Below are positions 7,691 to 16,257 of a stretch of 64,000 nt of DNA, one piece after another; the stretch's first letter is position 1, and each line of letters starts with the position of its first letter. This DNA comes from Alteriqipengyuania flavescens (GTDB taxonomy: Bacteria; Pseudomonadota; Alphaproteobacteria; Sphingomonadales; Sphingomonadaceae), in contig NZ_CP129107.1 in NCBI RefSeq assembly GCF_030406725.1, positions 248,001-312,000 of the forward strand. Reading direction: 5' to 3'. Under the pieces are notes generated by a model, which was given only the letters and a program-made list of their open reading frames with translations, made no database searches and had not been told where the DNA came from. Position numbers and translations under genes: made by a program.

Positions 7691-10048
7691 TTACGCGCTC
7701 GCGGCCCGGTGCCGCCGGAACAGCGCCAGCGCATCGGCGGCGTCCATCGGGCGGCCGAAATAATATCCCTGGATCTTGTTGCAGCCGAGCGCGCGGATCA
7801 TTGCCGCTTCTTCCTCGGTCTCCACGCCTTCTGCGGTGGTGTTCATCTCCAGGCTGTCGGCCAGTGCCACCACGGCCTTGATGATGGCAAGGCTCTCGTC
7901 GCTGCCGGCGCTGGCGCCCTGCACGAAGCTTCGGTCCACCTTGATGGTGGAGAAACGCACCTTGCGCAGGTAGCCGAGCGAGGAATAGCCGGTGCCGAAA
8001 TCGTCCAGCGCGACCGAGCAGCCGAGGCCCTTGATCTGCTCCAGCGTGGCGCCTGCCGTCGTCCCGTCGCGCAGGAAGATGCTTTCGGTGACCTCGATTT
8101 CCAGCCGGTTTGCGGCAAGGCCGCTCATCGACAAGGCGCGCACCACGGTGTCCGAGAACGCGGGATCGAGCAGCTGTTCGCCCGAGACGTTGACTGCGAC
8201 GCGCACATGCTCGGGCCACCTGGTCGCTTCCTCGCATGCGCGCTGCATGACCCATTCGCCGATGGGCACGATCAGGCGCGTGTCCTCGGCCAGGGGAATG
8301 AATTTCGCGGGGCTGACGAACCCGTGATCGCGGCTGTTCCAGCGCAGCAAGGCCTCGAAACTGGCGATGCTTTCGGTCTGCGCATCGACAACGGGCTGGA
8401 AGTCGAGCGTCAGCTCGTCCCGCTCCAGCGCGCCGCGCAGCGCGATTTCCAGCCTGCGCCGTTCCTCGGCATGGGCGTGCAATTCCGGCTTGTAGGCGAA
8501 ATGTGCGCTGCCGCCTTCGTCCTTGGCGCGATAAAGCGCCAGGTCGGCGTTGCGCATCAGCATCTCGACCGTGTCGCCGTCACGCGGGCCGAAGGCGCTG
8601 CCGACGCTAGCCCCGACATAAAGCGTGTGGCGGTTCACTTCGTAAGGTTCGGACAGACGCCCGATGACCGCTTGCGCCAGCTCCTCGATCCGCGCCTTGT
8701 TGCCGGCATCGCGGATGACGATGGCGAATTCGTCCCCGCCCAGCCGGCCCACCATCTCGCCGTCGCCCATCAGGCTCTGCAAGCGGTCGGACACGCTGGC
8801 GAGCAGCTGGTCGCCGATCAGGTGGCCGAGCGAATCGTTGACCGACTTGAACCGGTCGAGGTCCAGCATCAGGAAAGCGCAGCGGGTGCGCCACTGCTCG
8901 GCATATTTCATCGCGTCGGCCAGCGTTTCGGTCAACATCAGCCGATTGGGCAGGCCCGTCAGCGTGTCGTAACGGGCGAGCCGCGCGATCTTCTCGGACG
9001 ATTCGCGCTGTTCCGTGACGTCGGAGCCAACCCCGCGGAAGCCCGTGAACTTGCCCTGCTGGTCGAACACGGGCGTTCCCGACAGCTCCCACCAGCGCTG
9101 CTGCGCGCCGATGGCGACCTGTACCAGCAGGTTCGAGAAGCTGGCGCGGCTTTTCAGCCGTTCGGCCAGGTCATGCAGGCTGGGCGGAAACTGACCCGTT
9201 TCCCATGCCTTGCCGGCGATCGCCTGGATGAAGGACGTGCCGTTGTAGCCGGCAGGCTCCCCACCCAGCGCAAAGGCGAAGCGCGGGCTGGCGGAATGGA
9301 TGCGGCGCTGCCGGTCGATCTGCCACAGCCAGTCGGCATCGCCTTCCTCGAATTCGCGCAGCAGCATGGAGACGACTTCGTCCTTTTCCGCCACGCCTGC
9401 CTCCGCCACCCGCACTTTCAGGTAGGAGCGGGCGCTGCGGATGATGCCGACCAGCGCCAGCCCGACGAATCCGATGCTGGCGGCGGCCATGACAAGGTCG
9501 CCGGTAAGCAGGAAGGCCGCGATCTGGGGCACGCCGATGGCGGCGACGAAAATCGCCGTTCCTGCTGGCGCGCTCGAGCGGATGACCATCGCCGCCGCGA
9601 TCAGCGTCGCGGAAATGGTCCACAACACGAGGACATCGACCGAACCGCCGAGGAGTGTGATAGCGATGGCGGGCAGCGACCAGACCGCTCCCAGCGCGCC
9701 GGAGACGACCGCGTTGCGGCGCATCGCTCCTGCGGGCAACCCGTTGCGGTCCGCATCGGCAAGCATGCCGTCCGATTTCCGCAACTGCCACAGCGCAAGG
9801 CCGAGGGCGGTGCCCCAAGCGATGGTGAGGACCAGCGGCAAATCGAAAGCGATCATGGCGAGCGCCACCAGCCCCGCCACTGCGTTGGCGATCAGGAACA
9901 GGGTGCTGGTGTCGGCCAGCCCTGCATGCTGGATGCCGCGCACACGCGCCCAGTCCGCGCCTGCCGGGGTCATCAGACCCAGCAGTGCGTCGGCCGGAAA
10001 ATCCCGCGGCAAAGCCGGAATGTCGTTGCGTTCGCCCGTCACCAGCAT
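7691..10048 (-). CDS. Membrane-bound PAS-GGDEF-EAL cyclic-di-GMP signalling protein
   Basis: A 785-aa regulator of cyclic-di-GMP. Residues 45-205 contain about six hydrophobic segments (three pairs). Residues about 225-345 form a PAS-like sensor ending GVGSDVTEQR. The diguanylate cyclase domain spans 350-515 with intact GRLGGDEFAIV (GGDEF 437-441). The phosphodiesterase domain follows with FEALLRW (EAL 565-567), VNVSGEQLL and DDFGTGYSSLGYL. Both active-site signatures look complete, so the protein could make or break c-di-GMP, and the net direction cannot be told from sequence. It lies between purQ (convergent) and glmS on the same strand, 56 bp downstream of glmS. Confidence 0.95.
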   Translation of the reverse strand: MLVTGERNDIPALPRDFPADALLGLMTPAGADWARVRGIQHAGLADTSTLFLIANAVAGLVALAMIAFDLPLVLTIAWGTALGLALWQLRKSDGMLADADRNGLPAGAMRRNAVVSGALGAVWSLPAIAITLLGGSVDVLVLWTISATLIAAAMVIRSSAPAGTAIFVAAIGVPQIAAFLLTGDLVMAAASIGFVGLALVGIIRSARSYLKVRVAEAGVAEKDEVVSMLLREFEEGDADWLWQIDRQRRIHSASPRFAFALGGEPAGYNGTSFIQAIAGKAWETGQFPPSLHDLAERLKSRASFSNLLVQVAIGAQQRWWELSGTPVFDQQGKFTGFRGVGSDVTEQRESSEKIARLARYDTLTGLPNRLMLTETLADAMKYAEQWRTRCAFLMLDLDRFKSVNDSLGHLIGDQLLASVSDRLQSLMGDGEMVGRLGGDEFAIVIRDAGNKARIEELAQAVIGRLSEPYEVNRHTLYVGASVGSAFGPRDGDTVEMLMRNADLALYRAKDEGGSAHFAYKPELHAHAEERRRLEIALRGALERDELTLDFQPVVDAQTESIASFEALLRWNSRDHGFVSPAKFIPLAEDTRLIVPIGEWVMQRACEEATRWPEHVRVAVNVSGEQLLDPAFSDTVVRALSMSGLAANRLEIEVTESIFLRDGTTAGATLEQIKGLGCSVALDDFGTGYSSLGYLRKVRFSTIKVDRSFVQGASAGSDESLAIIKAVVALADSLEMNTTAEGVETEEEAAMIRALGCNKIQGYYFGRPMDAADALALFRRHRAASA

Positions 10049-10104
10049 GCGGGTAACGGGAAAGGGTTATCGGGGCGTAAACCTTTCCCCCGAAATCGAG
10101 CGAA

Positions 10105-11928
10105 TTATTCGACGGTTACGGACTTGGCCAGATTGCGCGGCTGGTCGACGTCCGTGCCCTTTGCAACGGCCGTGTGATAGGCGAGGAGCTGCACCGGGAT
10201 CGCATAGACCAGGGGCGCGATCAGCGTGTGGACCTTGGGCATCTCGATGGTCGCCATGCACCCCTCGCCCGCCTCTTCCAGCCCCTCGGCGTCCGAGATC
10301 AGGACGATCTTGCCCCCGCGTGCGCTCACTTCCTGCATGTTCGACACGGTCTTTTCGAACAGCGGGCCCGACGGCGCGATCACGATGACCGGCACCGCCT
10401 CGTCGATCAGCGCGATGGGGCCGTGCTTCATCTCGCCCGAAGCATAGCCTTCGGCATGGATGTAGCTGATTTCCTTCAGTTTCAGCGCGCCTTCCATCGC
10501 AATCGGGAAGTCCTGCCCGCGGCCCAGGTACAGCACGTCGCGTGCCGGGGCGATGAGGTGCGCCATGGCGGCAATATCCTCGTCATGGGCGAGCGCGGCG
10601 TTTAGGCAGGCGGGCACCTCGATCAGGTGACGCACGATCTCCGCCTCCTCCGCGCGGTCGATGCGCCCGCGCTTCACCGCCATGTGCGCTGCCAGCGCCG
10701 CAAGCACGGCCAGCTGGCAGGTGAAGGCCTTGGTCGAGGCGACACCGATTTCCGGCCCGGCATGGGTCGGCAGCAGCAAGTCCGCCTCGCGCGCCATCGT
10801 GCTGGTGGGCACGTTGACGACCACTGCGATGGTCTGGCCGTTTTCCTTGCAATGGCGCAGCGCGGCCAGCGTGTCCGCCGTTTCCCCGCTCTGCGAGATG
10901 AACAGCGCCAGCCCGCCCGGCTCCAGCACCGGGTCGCGATAGCGGAATTCGGACGCCACATCGATGTCCACCGGCAGGCGCGCGAACTGTTCGAACCAGT
11001 ATTTCGCCACGAGCCCGGCGTAATAGGATGTGCCGCAGGCGACGATGGTGACGCGGTTGATGGCCGACAGGTCGAAGTCGATCTGCGGCAGCGCCACCGT
11101 GCCGTCTTCGCGCCGGACGTAGGAGGACAGCGTCTGCGCCACCACGGTCGGCTGCTCGAAGATCTCCTTCTGCATGAAGTGGCGGTAATTGCCCTTCTCG
11201 ATCGCGGCGGCGGTCGCGCCCGAGGCGACGACATCGCGCGTCACCTCGTTGTTCTCGCTGTCGTAAATCGTCGCGCCGTCGCGTGTGATGACGACCCAGT
11301 CGCCTTCTTCCAGATAGGTGATGTGCTGGGTCAGCGGGGCCAGCGCCAGCGCGTCGGAGCCGAGGTAGGTCTCCCCTTCGCCATAGCCCACCACCAGCGG
11401 CGAGCCGAGCCGCGCGCCGATCAGCATGTCGGGATGGTCCTTGAACGCGATAGCCAGCGCAAAGGCGCCGCGCAGACGGGGCAGCACGTCCCGCACCGCA
11501 TCGCGCGGCGAGGCACCGTCCTCGTAAGCCTGCGAGACGAGGTGGGCGACGACTTCCGTATCGGTTTCGCTCTCGAAAGTGCGGCCCTTGGCCTGCAGCT
11601 CGTCGCGCAGCTGCTTGAAATTCTCGATGATGCCGTTGTGGACCAGCGCCAGGTGCTCGGTCGCATGCGGGTGCGCGTTCTTGGCGGTCGGCGCGCCGTG
11701 GGTGGCCCAGCGGGTATGCGCAATGCCGATATCGCCCGGCGCATCGTCCTTCTTCAGCACCTCGACGAGGTTGGACAGCTTGCCTTCCGCCCGGCGGCGC
11801 ACAAGCTCGCCATCATGCACGGTGCACACGCCGGCGCTGTCGTAGCCGCGATACTCCATCCGCTTGAGGCCATCGACCAGCCGATCCGCAACCGGCTGAC
11901 TGCCGATAATTCCGATAATTCCGCACAT
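10105..11928 (-). CDS. glmS: Glutamine--fructose-6-phosphate aminotransferase (isomerizing)
   Basis: Makes glucosamine-6-phosphate from fructose-6-phosphate and glutamine, the first step to UDP-GlcNAc for peptidoglycan and LPS. The product is 607 aa, the usual length. It begins MCGIIGIIGS, so Cys2 becomes the N-terminal nucleophile after Met removal, followed by GLKRMEYRGYDSAGV. The isomerase half shows SIS motifs (ACGTSYYAG, ISQSGETADTLAAL) and ends LAKSVTVE. It is encoded 18 bp after the PIN toxin gene, while glmU lies beyond the toxin-antitoxin pair, so its transcription may depend on read-through. No glmS ribozyme is evident upstream. Confidence 0.98.
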   Translation of the reverse strand: MCGIIGIIGSQPVADRLVDGLKRMEYRGYDSAGVCTVHDGELVRRRAEGKLSNLVEVLKKDDAPGDIGIAHTRWATHGAPTAKNAHPHATEHLALVHNGIIENFKQLRDELQAKGRTFESETDTEVVAHLVSQAYEDGASPRDAVRDVLPRLRGAFALAIAFKDHPDMLIGARLGSPLVVGYGEGETYLGSDALALAPLTQHITYLEEGDWVVITRDGATIYDSENNEVTRDVVASGATAAAIEKGNYRHFMQKEIFEQPTVVAQTLSSYVRREDGTVALPQIDFDLSAINRVTIVACGTSYYAGLVAKYWFEQFARLPVDIDVASEFRYRDPVLEPGGLALFISQSGETADTLAALRHCKENGQTIAVVVNVPTSTMAREADLLLPTHAGPEIGVASTKAFTCQLAVLAALAAHMAVKRGRIDRAEEAEIVRHLIEVPACLNAALAHDEDIAAMAHLIAPARDVLYLGRGQDFPIAMEGALKLKEISYIHAEGYASGEMKHGPIALIDEAVPVIVIAPSGPLFEKTVSNMQEVSARGGKIVLISDAEGLEEAGEGCMATIEMPKVHTLIAPLVYAIPVQLLAYHTAVAKGTDVDQPRNLAKSVTVE

Positions 11929-11946
11929 GGTTACAAGGCCTTGCTG

Positions 11947-12315
11947 TCAGAGTGAATAGGGTACGCGGATGCCCGGCATGCGCGCCGGGAAATCCTTGGT
12001 GTTTCGGGTGACGAGGATGCGGCCAGCGACCTGCGCCGACGCCAGGATTATTGCGTCGGGTGCCTTTAGAGACTTGCGCTGATGGCGCAAGTCGGCGGCG
12101 CGGCGGGCAATTTCCTCGTCGATTTCGCTCATCGCGAACAGGCGGAGGAACTCTTCCGTCTCCGATGCGGCGGCATCGGGTACGCCCGACATGACCTCGA
12201 TCCAGGTCATCCGGCTGATCCATGCCCTGCCGACATTGCGCACTTCCGCCCATGCCGCAGGGCGATCGTGCAGCATGTCGATGATGATATTGGTGTCGAA
12301 GAAACGCTCGCTCAC
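11947..12315 (-). CDS. PIN-domain ribonuclease toxin (VapC-like)
   Basis: A 122-aa PIN-domain protein starting at GTG 12315 (sequence VSERFFDTNIIIDMLHDRPA). The PIN acidic residues are visible: D in FFDTNI, E in MTWIEVMSG, D in APDAIILASA and the late NTKDF. This is a complete VapC-type RNase active site, which typically cleaves tRNA or other structured RNA. The start overlaps the antitoxin stop by 4 bp (GTGA), implying translational coupling. The longer open frame upstream only re-reads the antitoxin gene. The module sits between glmU and glmS. Confidence 0.9.
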   Translation of the reverse strand: MSERFFDTNIIIDMLHDRPAAWAEVRNVGRAWISRMTWIEVMSGVPDAAASETEEFLRLFAMSEIDEEIARRAADLRHQRKSLKAPDAIILASAQVAGRILVTRNTKDFPARMPGIRVPYSL

Positions 12316-12584
12316 GGCTTGGGCGGTTTGGCTTGCGCCTGGTCGAGGTCCGCCACGTCGGGCCACTCCCCGCGCAGCTTGCGTTCGTATTCCAACCCGT
12401 CGACCGACGATCCATGGCGCGACCATAGGCCGAAATATTTCTCGAACCCCTGGCGCGATTCGGACGCGAGGTAATCCGCCACCGCCTCGCGGATCAAGGC
12501 CGCGCGCGACTTCGATTCCGCCCGGGCGAGCTCATCGAGGCGAACGAGGTCCTCTTCAGGGATATCTGCTAGCACGCGCGACAC
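12312..12584 (-). CDS. Ribbon-helix-helix antitoxin (VapB/CopG-like)
   Basis: A 90-aa DNA-binding antitoxin with an N-terminal ribbon-helix-helix: RVLADIPEEDLVRLDELARAE followed by SKSRAALIREAVADYL. The charged C-terminal part (residues 50-90, proline/lysine-rich tail AQAKPPKP) would be the toxin-neutralising segment. The start is GTG 12584; no Shine-Dalgarno sequence is obvious and no alternative in-frame Met exists, so a very short leader or leaderless start is possible. Palindromes at 12587-12615 immediately upstream are the likely autoregulatory operator. It is coupled by GTGA to the PIN toxin. Confidence 0.88.
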   Translation of the reverse strand: MSRVLADIPEEDLVRLDELARAESKSRAALIREAVADYLASESRQGFEKYFGLWSRHGSSVDGLEYERKLRGEWPDVADLDQAQAKPPKP

Positions 12585-12586
12585 GG

Positions 12587-12615
12587 TGATATACCGATAT
12601 CATATCGTGATATCA
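12587..12615. promoter_or_regulatory. Candidate operator of the toxin-antitoxin pair (palindromes)
   Basis: Two adjacent inverted repeats lie just upstream of the antitoxin GTG. The first is TGATAT-N4-ATATCA (12587-12602) and the second is TGATATCA (12608-12615), sharing the half-site TGATAT. Multiple spaced palindromes of this kind are the usual binding sites for RHH antitoxin/toxin complexes. The regulatory role is inferred from position. The stretch is also distinctly AT-rich against the surrounding GC-rich DNA. Confidence 0.6.
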
Positions 12616-12630
12616 TCGCAAGAAGAATGT

Positions 12631-13998
12631 TTAGCCGCCCTTCTCCGCCGCCTTCTTCTTGCGCATCGCGTCGTGGAAGCGGTCGGCCCAGCCTGGCTTC
12701 ATCAGCTGTTCGCCGCGGACCAGTCGCAATTCGCCGTCGTCCACGTCGCGCGTCACCGCGCTGCCCGCGCCGACGATGGCATCGCGGCCGATCTTCACCG
12801 GGGCCACCAGCGCGCTGTTGGAGCCGATGAAGGCCCCCTCGCCGATGACCGTCCGGTGCTTGAAATAGCCGTCGTAATTGCAGGTGATCGTGCCCGCCCC
12901 GATATTCGCCTTCGCGCCAACGGTGGCATCGCCGATGTAGCTTAGGTGGTTGGCCTTTGCGCCCTCGCCCAGCGTCGCCTTCTTCATTTCGACGAAATTG
13001 CCGACCTTGGCGCCTTTCTCCATCACCGCGCCCGGGCGCAGGCGGGCATAGGGGCCGACTTCGCAGCCTTCGCCCACCGTAGCGCCTTCAAGGTGGCTGA
13101 ACGCCCGGATCTTCGCGCCCTTCGCCACGCTGGTGCCGGGGCCGAAAACCACGTTGGGCTCCACCACGACATCGCTTGCGAGCTCGGTATCGTAACTGAA
13201 GAACACGGTTTCGGGCGCGCGCAGCGTCACGCCGCCCGCCATCGCATCCTCGCGCCGGTCGGCCTGCCATTGGGCTTCCGCCGCGGCGAGTTCCGCGCGG
13301 CTGTTGATCCCGGTCACTTCCTCCGGCTTGTCGGTCGTCACCACCGCACAATTGCGCCCGTCGCCGATGGCGATGTTGACGATGTCAGGCAGGTAGTATT
13401 CGCCTTGTGCGTTGTCGTTCGACACGCGGTCGAGCAGCGCGAAAAGGTCCGCCGCCTTCGCCGCCATCAGGCCCGAATTGCACAGGGTGCAGGCGCGCTC
13501 CGCCTCGCTCGCGTCCTTGTATTCGACCATCTTCACGATGTGGCCCTGTTGCGCGATCACCCGGCCATAGGCCTTGGCGTCGTCCGGTTCGAAGCCCAGC
13601 ACCACCGCAGCCGGGCTGTCGGCCTCGTTCAACCGGTCGACCATCGCCTGCATCGTGGCCGCGCGCACGAAAGGCACATCGCCGTACATCACCAGCACGT
13701 CGCCTTCGAAGCCAGCGAGCGCGTCCCTCGCCTGCTGGACCGCGTGGCCGGTGCCGTGCTGCGGCATCTGCAGCGCGAAGTCGCAGCGGCCCGCCAGCGC
13801 CTCTTCCACCTGCTCGCGCCCCTCGCCCGTCACCACGACGAGCTTTTCCGGCGACAGCCTTTCCACGCTGGCGAGCAGGTGCTCGACCATGGAACGCCCG
13901 GCGATGGGATGCAGGACCTTGTGCAGGTCGCTCTTCATGCGGGTGCCCTTGCCCGCGGCGAGGATGACGGCGGCGATCGATCGTGTCTGAGTGCTCAT
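12631..13998 (-). CDS. glmU: Bifunctional UDP-N-acetylglucosamine pyrophosphorylase / glucosamine-1-P N-acetyltransferase
   Basis: Converts glucosamine-1-phosphate to UDP-GlcNAc in two steps. The product is 455 aa. The N-terminal uridyltransferase has AAVILAAGKGTRMKSDLHKVL, and MPQHGTGHAV and MYGDVPF for UTP/Mg binding. The C-terminal left-handed beta helix has hexapeptide repeats (GAKVGNFVEMKKATLGEGAK, HLSYIGDA) and ITCNYDG for acetyl transfer. ATG 13998 (MSTQTRSIAAVILAAG) is preferred to the open frame 15 codons upstream, which would overlap the divergent gph leader. The stop is followed within 50 bp by the toxin-antitoxin operator. Confidence 0.98.
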   Translation of the reverse strand: MSTQTRSIAAVILAAGKGTRMKSDLHKVLHPIAGRSMVEHLLASVERLSPEKLVVVTGEGREQVEEALAGRCDFALQMPQHGTGHAVQQARDALAGFEGDVLVMYGDVPFVRAATMQAMVDRLNEADSPAAVVLGFEPDDAKAYGRVIAQQGHIVKMVEYKDASEAERACTLCNSGLMAAKAADLFALLDRVSNDNAQGEYYLPDIVNIAIGDGRNCAVVTTDKPEEVTGINSRAELAAAEAQWQADRREDAMAGGVTLRAPETVFFSYDTELASDVVVEPNVVFGPGTSVAKGAKIRAFSHLEGATVGEGCEVGPYARLRPGAVMEKGAKVGNFVEMKKATLGEGAKANHLSYIGDATVGAKANIGAGTITCNYDGYFKHRTVIGEGAFIGSNSALVAPVKIGRDAIVGAGSAVTRDVDDGELRLVRGEQLMKPGWADRFHDAMRKKKAAEKGG

Positions 13999-14060
13999 GG
14001 AAAGCGCCCATGCCACCAAAGGGTTGCGGATTGAAGTATGCACGGGCAGGTCCCGCCGCC

Positions 14061-14744
14061 ATGAGCGATTTTCCCTTCGACATCGTGGGCTTCGACCTGG
14101 ACGGCACGCTGGTAAACACCAGCGGCGACCTTGGCGCGGCCGTGAACCATGCGCTGGCGCTGGCCGGGCGCCAGCCGGTGCCCCTCGATAATATCCACGA
14201 GATGGTCGGCGGCGGGGCCAAGATGCTGCTGAAACAGGCGCTGGAGCGCACCGGCGGAATGCCCGCCGACGGGTTCAAGCCATATTACAAGGCGCTGCTG
14301 GCTTATTACGGCGAGCATGTCTCGGTCCATTCCCACCCCTACGAAGGCTGCGTGGAGGCGCTGGAAGCGCTTGCGGCGATGGACGTCACGCTGGCGGTGG
14401 TAACCAACAAGTTCGAAAGTTTCGCCCGCACGCTGCTGGGGGACCTCGGCCTCCTCGGCCATTTCGCGCTTCTGGTCGGCGGCGACAGCCTGGGCAAGGA
14501 TGCTGACGGGCAATACCGCGCCAAGCCGATGCCCGATCCCCTGCTCCACATCCGCACGGAATGCGGCGGCGGGCCCATGGCCTATATCGGCGACAGTTCC
14601 TACGACGTAGATGCGGCAAAGGCGGCGGGCATTCCGGTGCTGGTGGCCGGTTGGGGATACAACGACCGCCCGGCAGGGGAACTGGGCGGCGATGCGGTGA
14701 TTCGCGGCTTCGACGAGCTTATCCCCGCCCTCAAGGCGCTTTGA
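14061..14744 (+). CDS. gph: Phosphoglycolate phosphatase, HAD superfamily
   Basis: Dephosphorylates 2-phosphoglycolate formed during DNA repair or oxygenation reactions. The 227-aa product has all HAD motifs: DIVGFDLDGTLVNT (motif I nucleophile Asp), VVTNK (motif II), a lysine in RAKPMPDPLL (motif III) and YIGDSSYDVDAAKAAG (motif IV). ATG 14061 is chosen over an in-frame upstream ATG because it starts the motif I strand directly. It is divergent from glmU with about 60 bp between starts. Other HAD substrates cannot be excluded. Confidence 0.9.
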   Translation: MSDFPFDIVGFDLDGTLVNTSGDLGAAVNHALALAGRQPVPLDNIHEMVGGGAKMLLKQALERTGGMPADGFKPYYKALLAYYGEHVSVHSHPYEGCVEALEALAAMDVTLAVVTNKFESFARTLLGDLGLLGHFALLVGGDSLGKDADGQYRAKPMPDPLLHIRTECGGGPMAYIGDSSYDVDAAKAAGIPVLVAGWGYNDRPAGELGGDAVIRGFDELIPALKAL

Positions 14745-14881
14745 TCACGCGCGCGTTCCCGCGCAAGGCGCGGTCTGACGTTACGGAAAGCGGGGACCCA
14801 TAATCGCGCGGTTGAATTGACCGCCGGTGCATGCCATCGACCCCGCAGAATTCAGCCAGTTTCACGACAGGAGACACCCCC

Positions 14882-15790
14882 ATGTCCATCGATTTCAAAG
14901 ACCGCGTAGCCATCGTCACCGGCGCCGGCGGCGGCCTGGGCCGCGAATATGCGCTCGAACTCGCCCGCCGCGGCGCCAAGGTCGTCGTCAACGACCTCGG
15001 CGGATCGCGCGACGGCACCGGCCATTCCGACGCCGCGCTGCAGGTGGTCGAGGAAATCAGGGAAGCCGGCGGCACCGCCATGTCGAACGGCGGCAGCGTG
15101 ACCGAATTTGCCCAGATGGAAGAAATGGTCGCCAAGGCGAAGGAAGAATGGGGCGGCGTCCACGTCCTGATCAACAACGCCGGCATCCTGCGCGACAAGA
15201 GCTTCGCCAAGATGACGATGGACGACTGGAAGATCGTCGTCGACGTGCACCTCAACGGTAGCGCCAACGTGACCAAGGCCGTGTGGGAAACCATGCGCGA
15301 GCAGGCCTATGGCCGTATCCTGATGACCGCCAGCAGCACCGGCCTGTTCGGCAACTTCGGCCAGGCGAACTACGGCGCGGCCAAGCTCGGCCTCGCCGGC
15401 TTCACCAAGACGCTCTACCTCGAAGGCGCGAAGTACAACATCAAGGTGAACACGCTGGCGCCGGTCGCCGCGACGCGCATGACCGAAGACATCATGCCGG
15501 AAGCCATGTTCAAGATGCTCGGCCCGGAAAACGTCGTCCCGGCGGCGCTCTACCTCGTCAGCGAAGACGCGCCGACCAACGCGATCGTGGGCGCGGGTGC
15601 AGGCGGCTATCACTCCGCCTTCGTGACCATGAACACGCCGGTCATCCTGGACCAGGACGATCGCACGGTCGAAGGTTTCGCCGCCCACTGGGACGAGATT
15701 TCGAAGACCGAGCCAATGACGATCCCGAACTCCGGTGCGGAGCAATCGGGCGCGATCATGACCGCGATGCAGAAGAAGATGGCCGGCTAA
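14882..15790 (+). CDS. SDR family oxidoreductase (MFE-2/HSD17B4-type 3-hydroxyacyl-CoA dehydrogenase-like)
   Basis: A 302-aa short-chain dehydrogenase. The Rossmann motif is VTGAGGGLGREYAL, followed by the VVVNDLGGSRDGTG segment typical of the dehydrogenase domain of peroxisomal-type multifunctional enzyme. NNAGIL and the catalytic Ser-Tyr-Lys set (ASSTGLFGNFGQANYGAAKLG) are intact. The C-terminus extends about 50 residues beyond a minimal SDR. AGGAGA lies at good spacing before ATG 14882. It is a single-gene unit ending in a strong palindromic terminator. A fatty-acid or sterol-type hydroxyacyl-CoA substrate is inferred from the family. Confidence 0.9.
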   Translation: MSIDFKDRVAIVTGAGGGLGREYALELARRGAKVVVNDLGGSRDGTGHSDAALQVVEEIREAGGTAMSNGGSVTEFAQMEEMVAKAKEEWGGVHVLINNAGILRDKSFAKMTMDDWKIVVDVHLNGSANVTKAVWETMREQAYGRILMTASSTGLFGNFGQANYGAAKLGLAGFTKTLYLEGAKYNIKVNTLAPVAATRMTEDIMPEAMFKMLGPENVVPAALYLVSEDAPTNAIVGAGAGGYHSAFVTMNTPVILDQDDRTVEGFAAHWDEISKTEPMTIPNSGAEQSGAIMTAMQKKMAG

Positions 15791-15865
15791 GCCGCCACGC
15801 TGCCGGGCGACATGACGATGCGCCTACCCGCCACCGCCTGATAATTCCGGCGCAGACAGACGGAT

Positions 15866-15900
15866 CCGGCTGCGCAGCTGCGCAGCCGGGCCTTTTCGCG
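15866..15900 (+). terminator. Rho-independent terminator after the SDR gene
   Basis: A perfect 24-bp palindrome at 15866-15889 (arms CCGGCTGCGCAG and its complement) is followed by GCCTTTTC. It lies 75 bp past the SDR stop and just before the convergent DUF2794 gene, so it may stop transcription from both sides. Confidence 0.75.
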
Positions 15901-16257
15901 TCAGGAATCCACCGATTTCAGTAGCCGCCGCTCTATCGGGGCGAGGACGCTGGCGAGCTCCTGCCCGCGCTTGAGCATCTGGCCCTGTTCGCCGACGAGC
16001 GCCCACATGCCTTGCTTCATGCGCAGCGCCGGGCGCTTTTCGATCCGCACCTCAGGGCGTTCCGCCGCGCGGCGAAAGGCGGCGAAGACCGCCACGTCGC
16101 GGGTGAAGTCCATAGCGTAGTCGCGCCACTGGCCGGCGGCGACCATGCGGCCGTAGAGGTCGAGGATGCGCTGCAACTCCAGCCGTTCGAACCCCACCTG
16201 CTGCGGCTGGCGCCCCGGAAACGGCACGATCCGCGCCGCGTCGTTCAAACCCGCCAT
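15901..16257 (-). CDS. DUF2794 domain-containing protein
   Basis: A 118-aa protein of the alphaproteobacterial DUF2794 family; its function is not known. Visible features are VGFERLELQRILDLYGRMVA near the N-terminus, the central WRDYAMDFTRDVAVFAAFRRA, and RPALRMKQGMWALVGEQGQMLKRG, which match the family pattern. No signal peptide or membrane segment is seen. Its ATG overlaps the cysE stop by one base (TGATG), indicating coupled translation with the serine acetyltransferase. Confidence 0.85.
   Translation of the reverse strand: MAGLNDAARIVPFPGRQPQQVGFERLELQRILDLYGRMVAAGQWRDYAMDFTRDVAVFAAFRRAAERPEVRIEKRPALRMKQGMWALVGEQGQMLKRGQELASVLAPIERRLLKSVDS

Noticed and set aside
7709-10177. 822-codon plus-strand frame opposite the GGDEF-EAL gene
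   Set aside because: No recognisable domain; the minus strand encodes intact GGDEF and EAL domains across the same span.
11929-11946. glmS ribozyme/riboswitch upstream of glmS
   Set aside because: Only 18 bp separate the PIN gene stop from the glmS start, and no ribozyme-like sequence is seen; such ribozymes belong mainly to Gram-positive bacteria.
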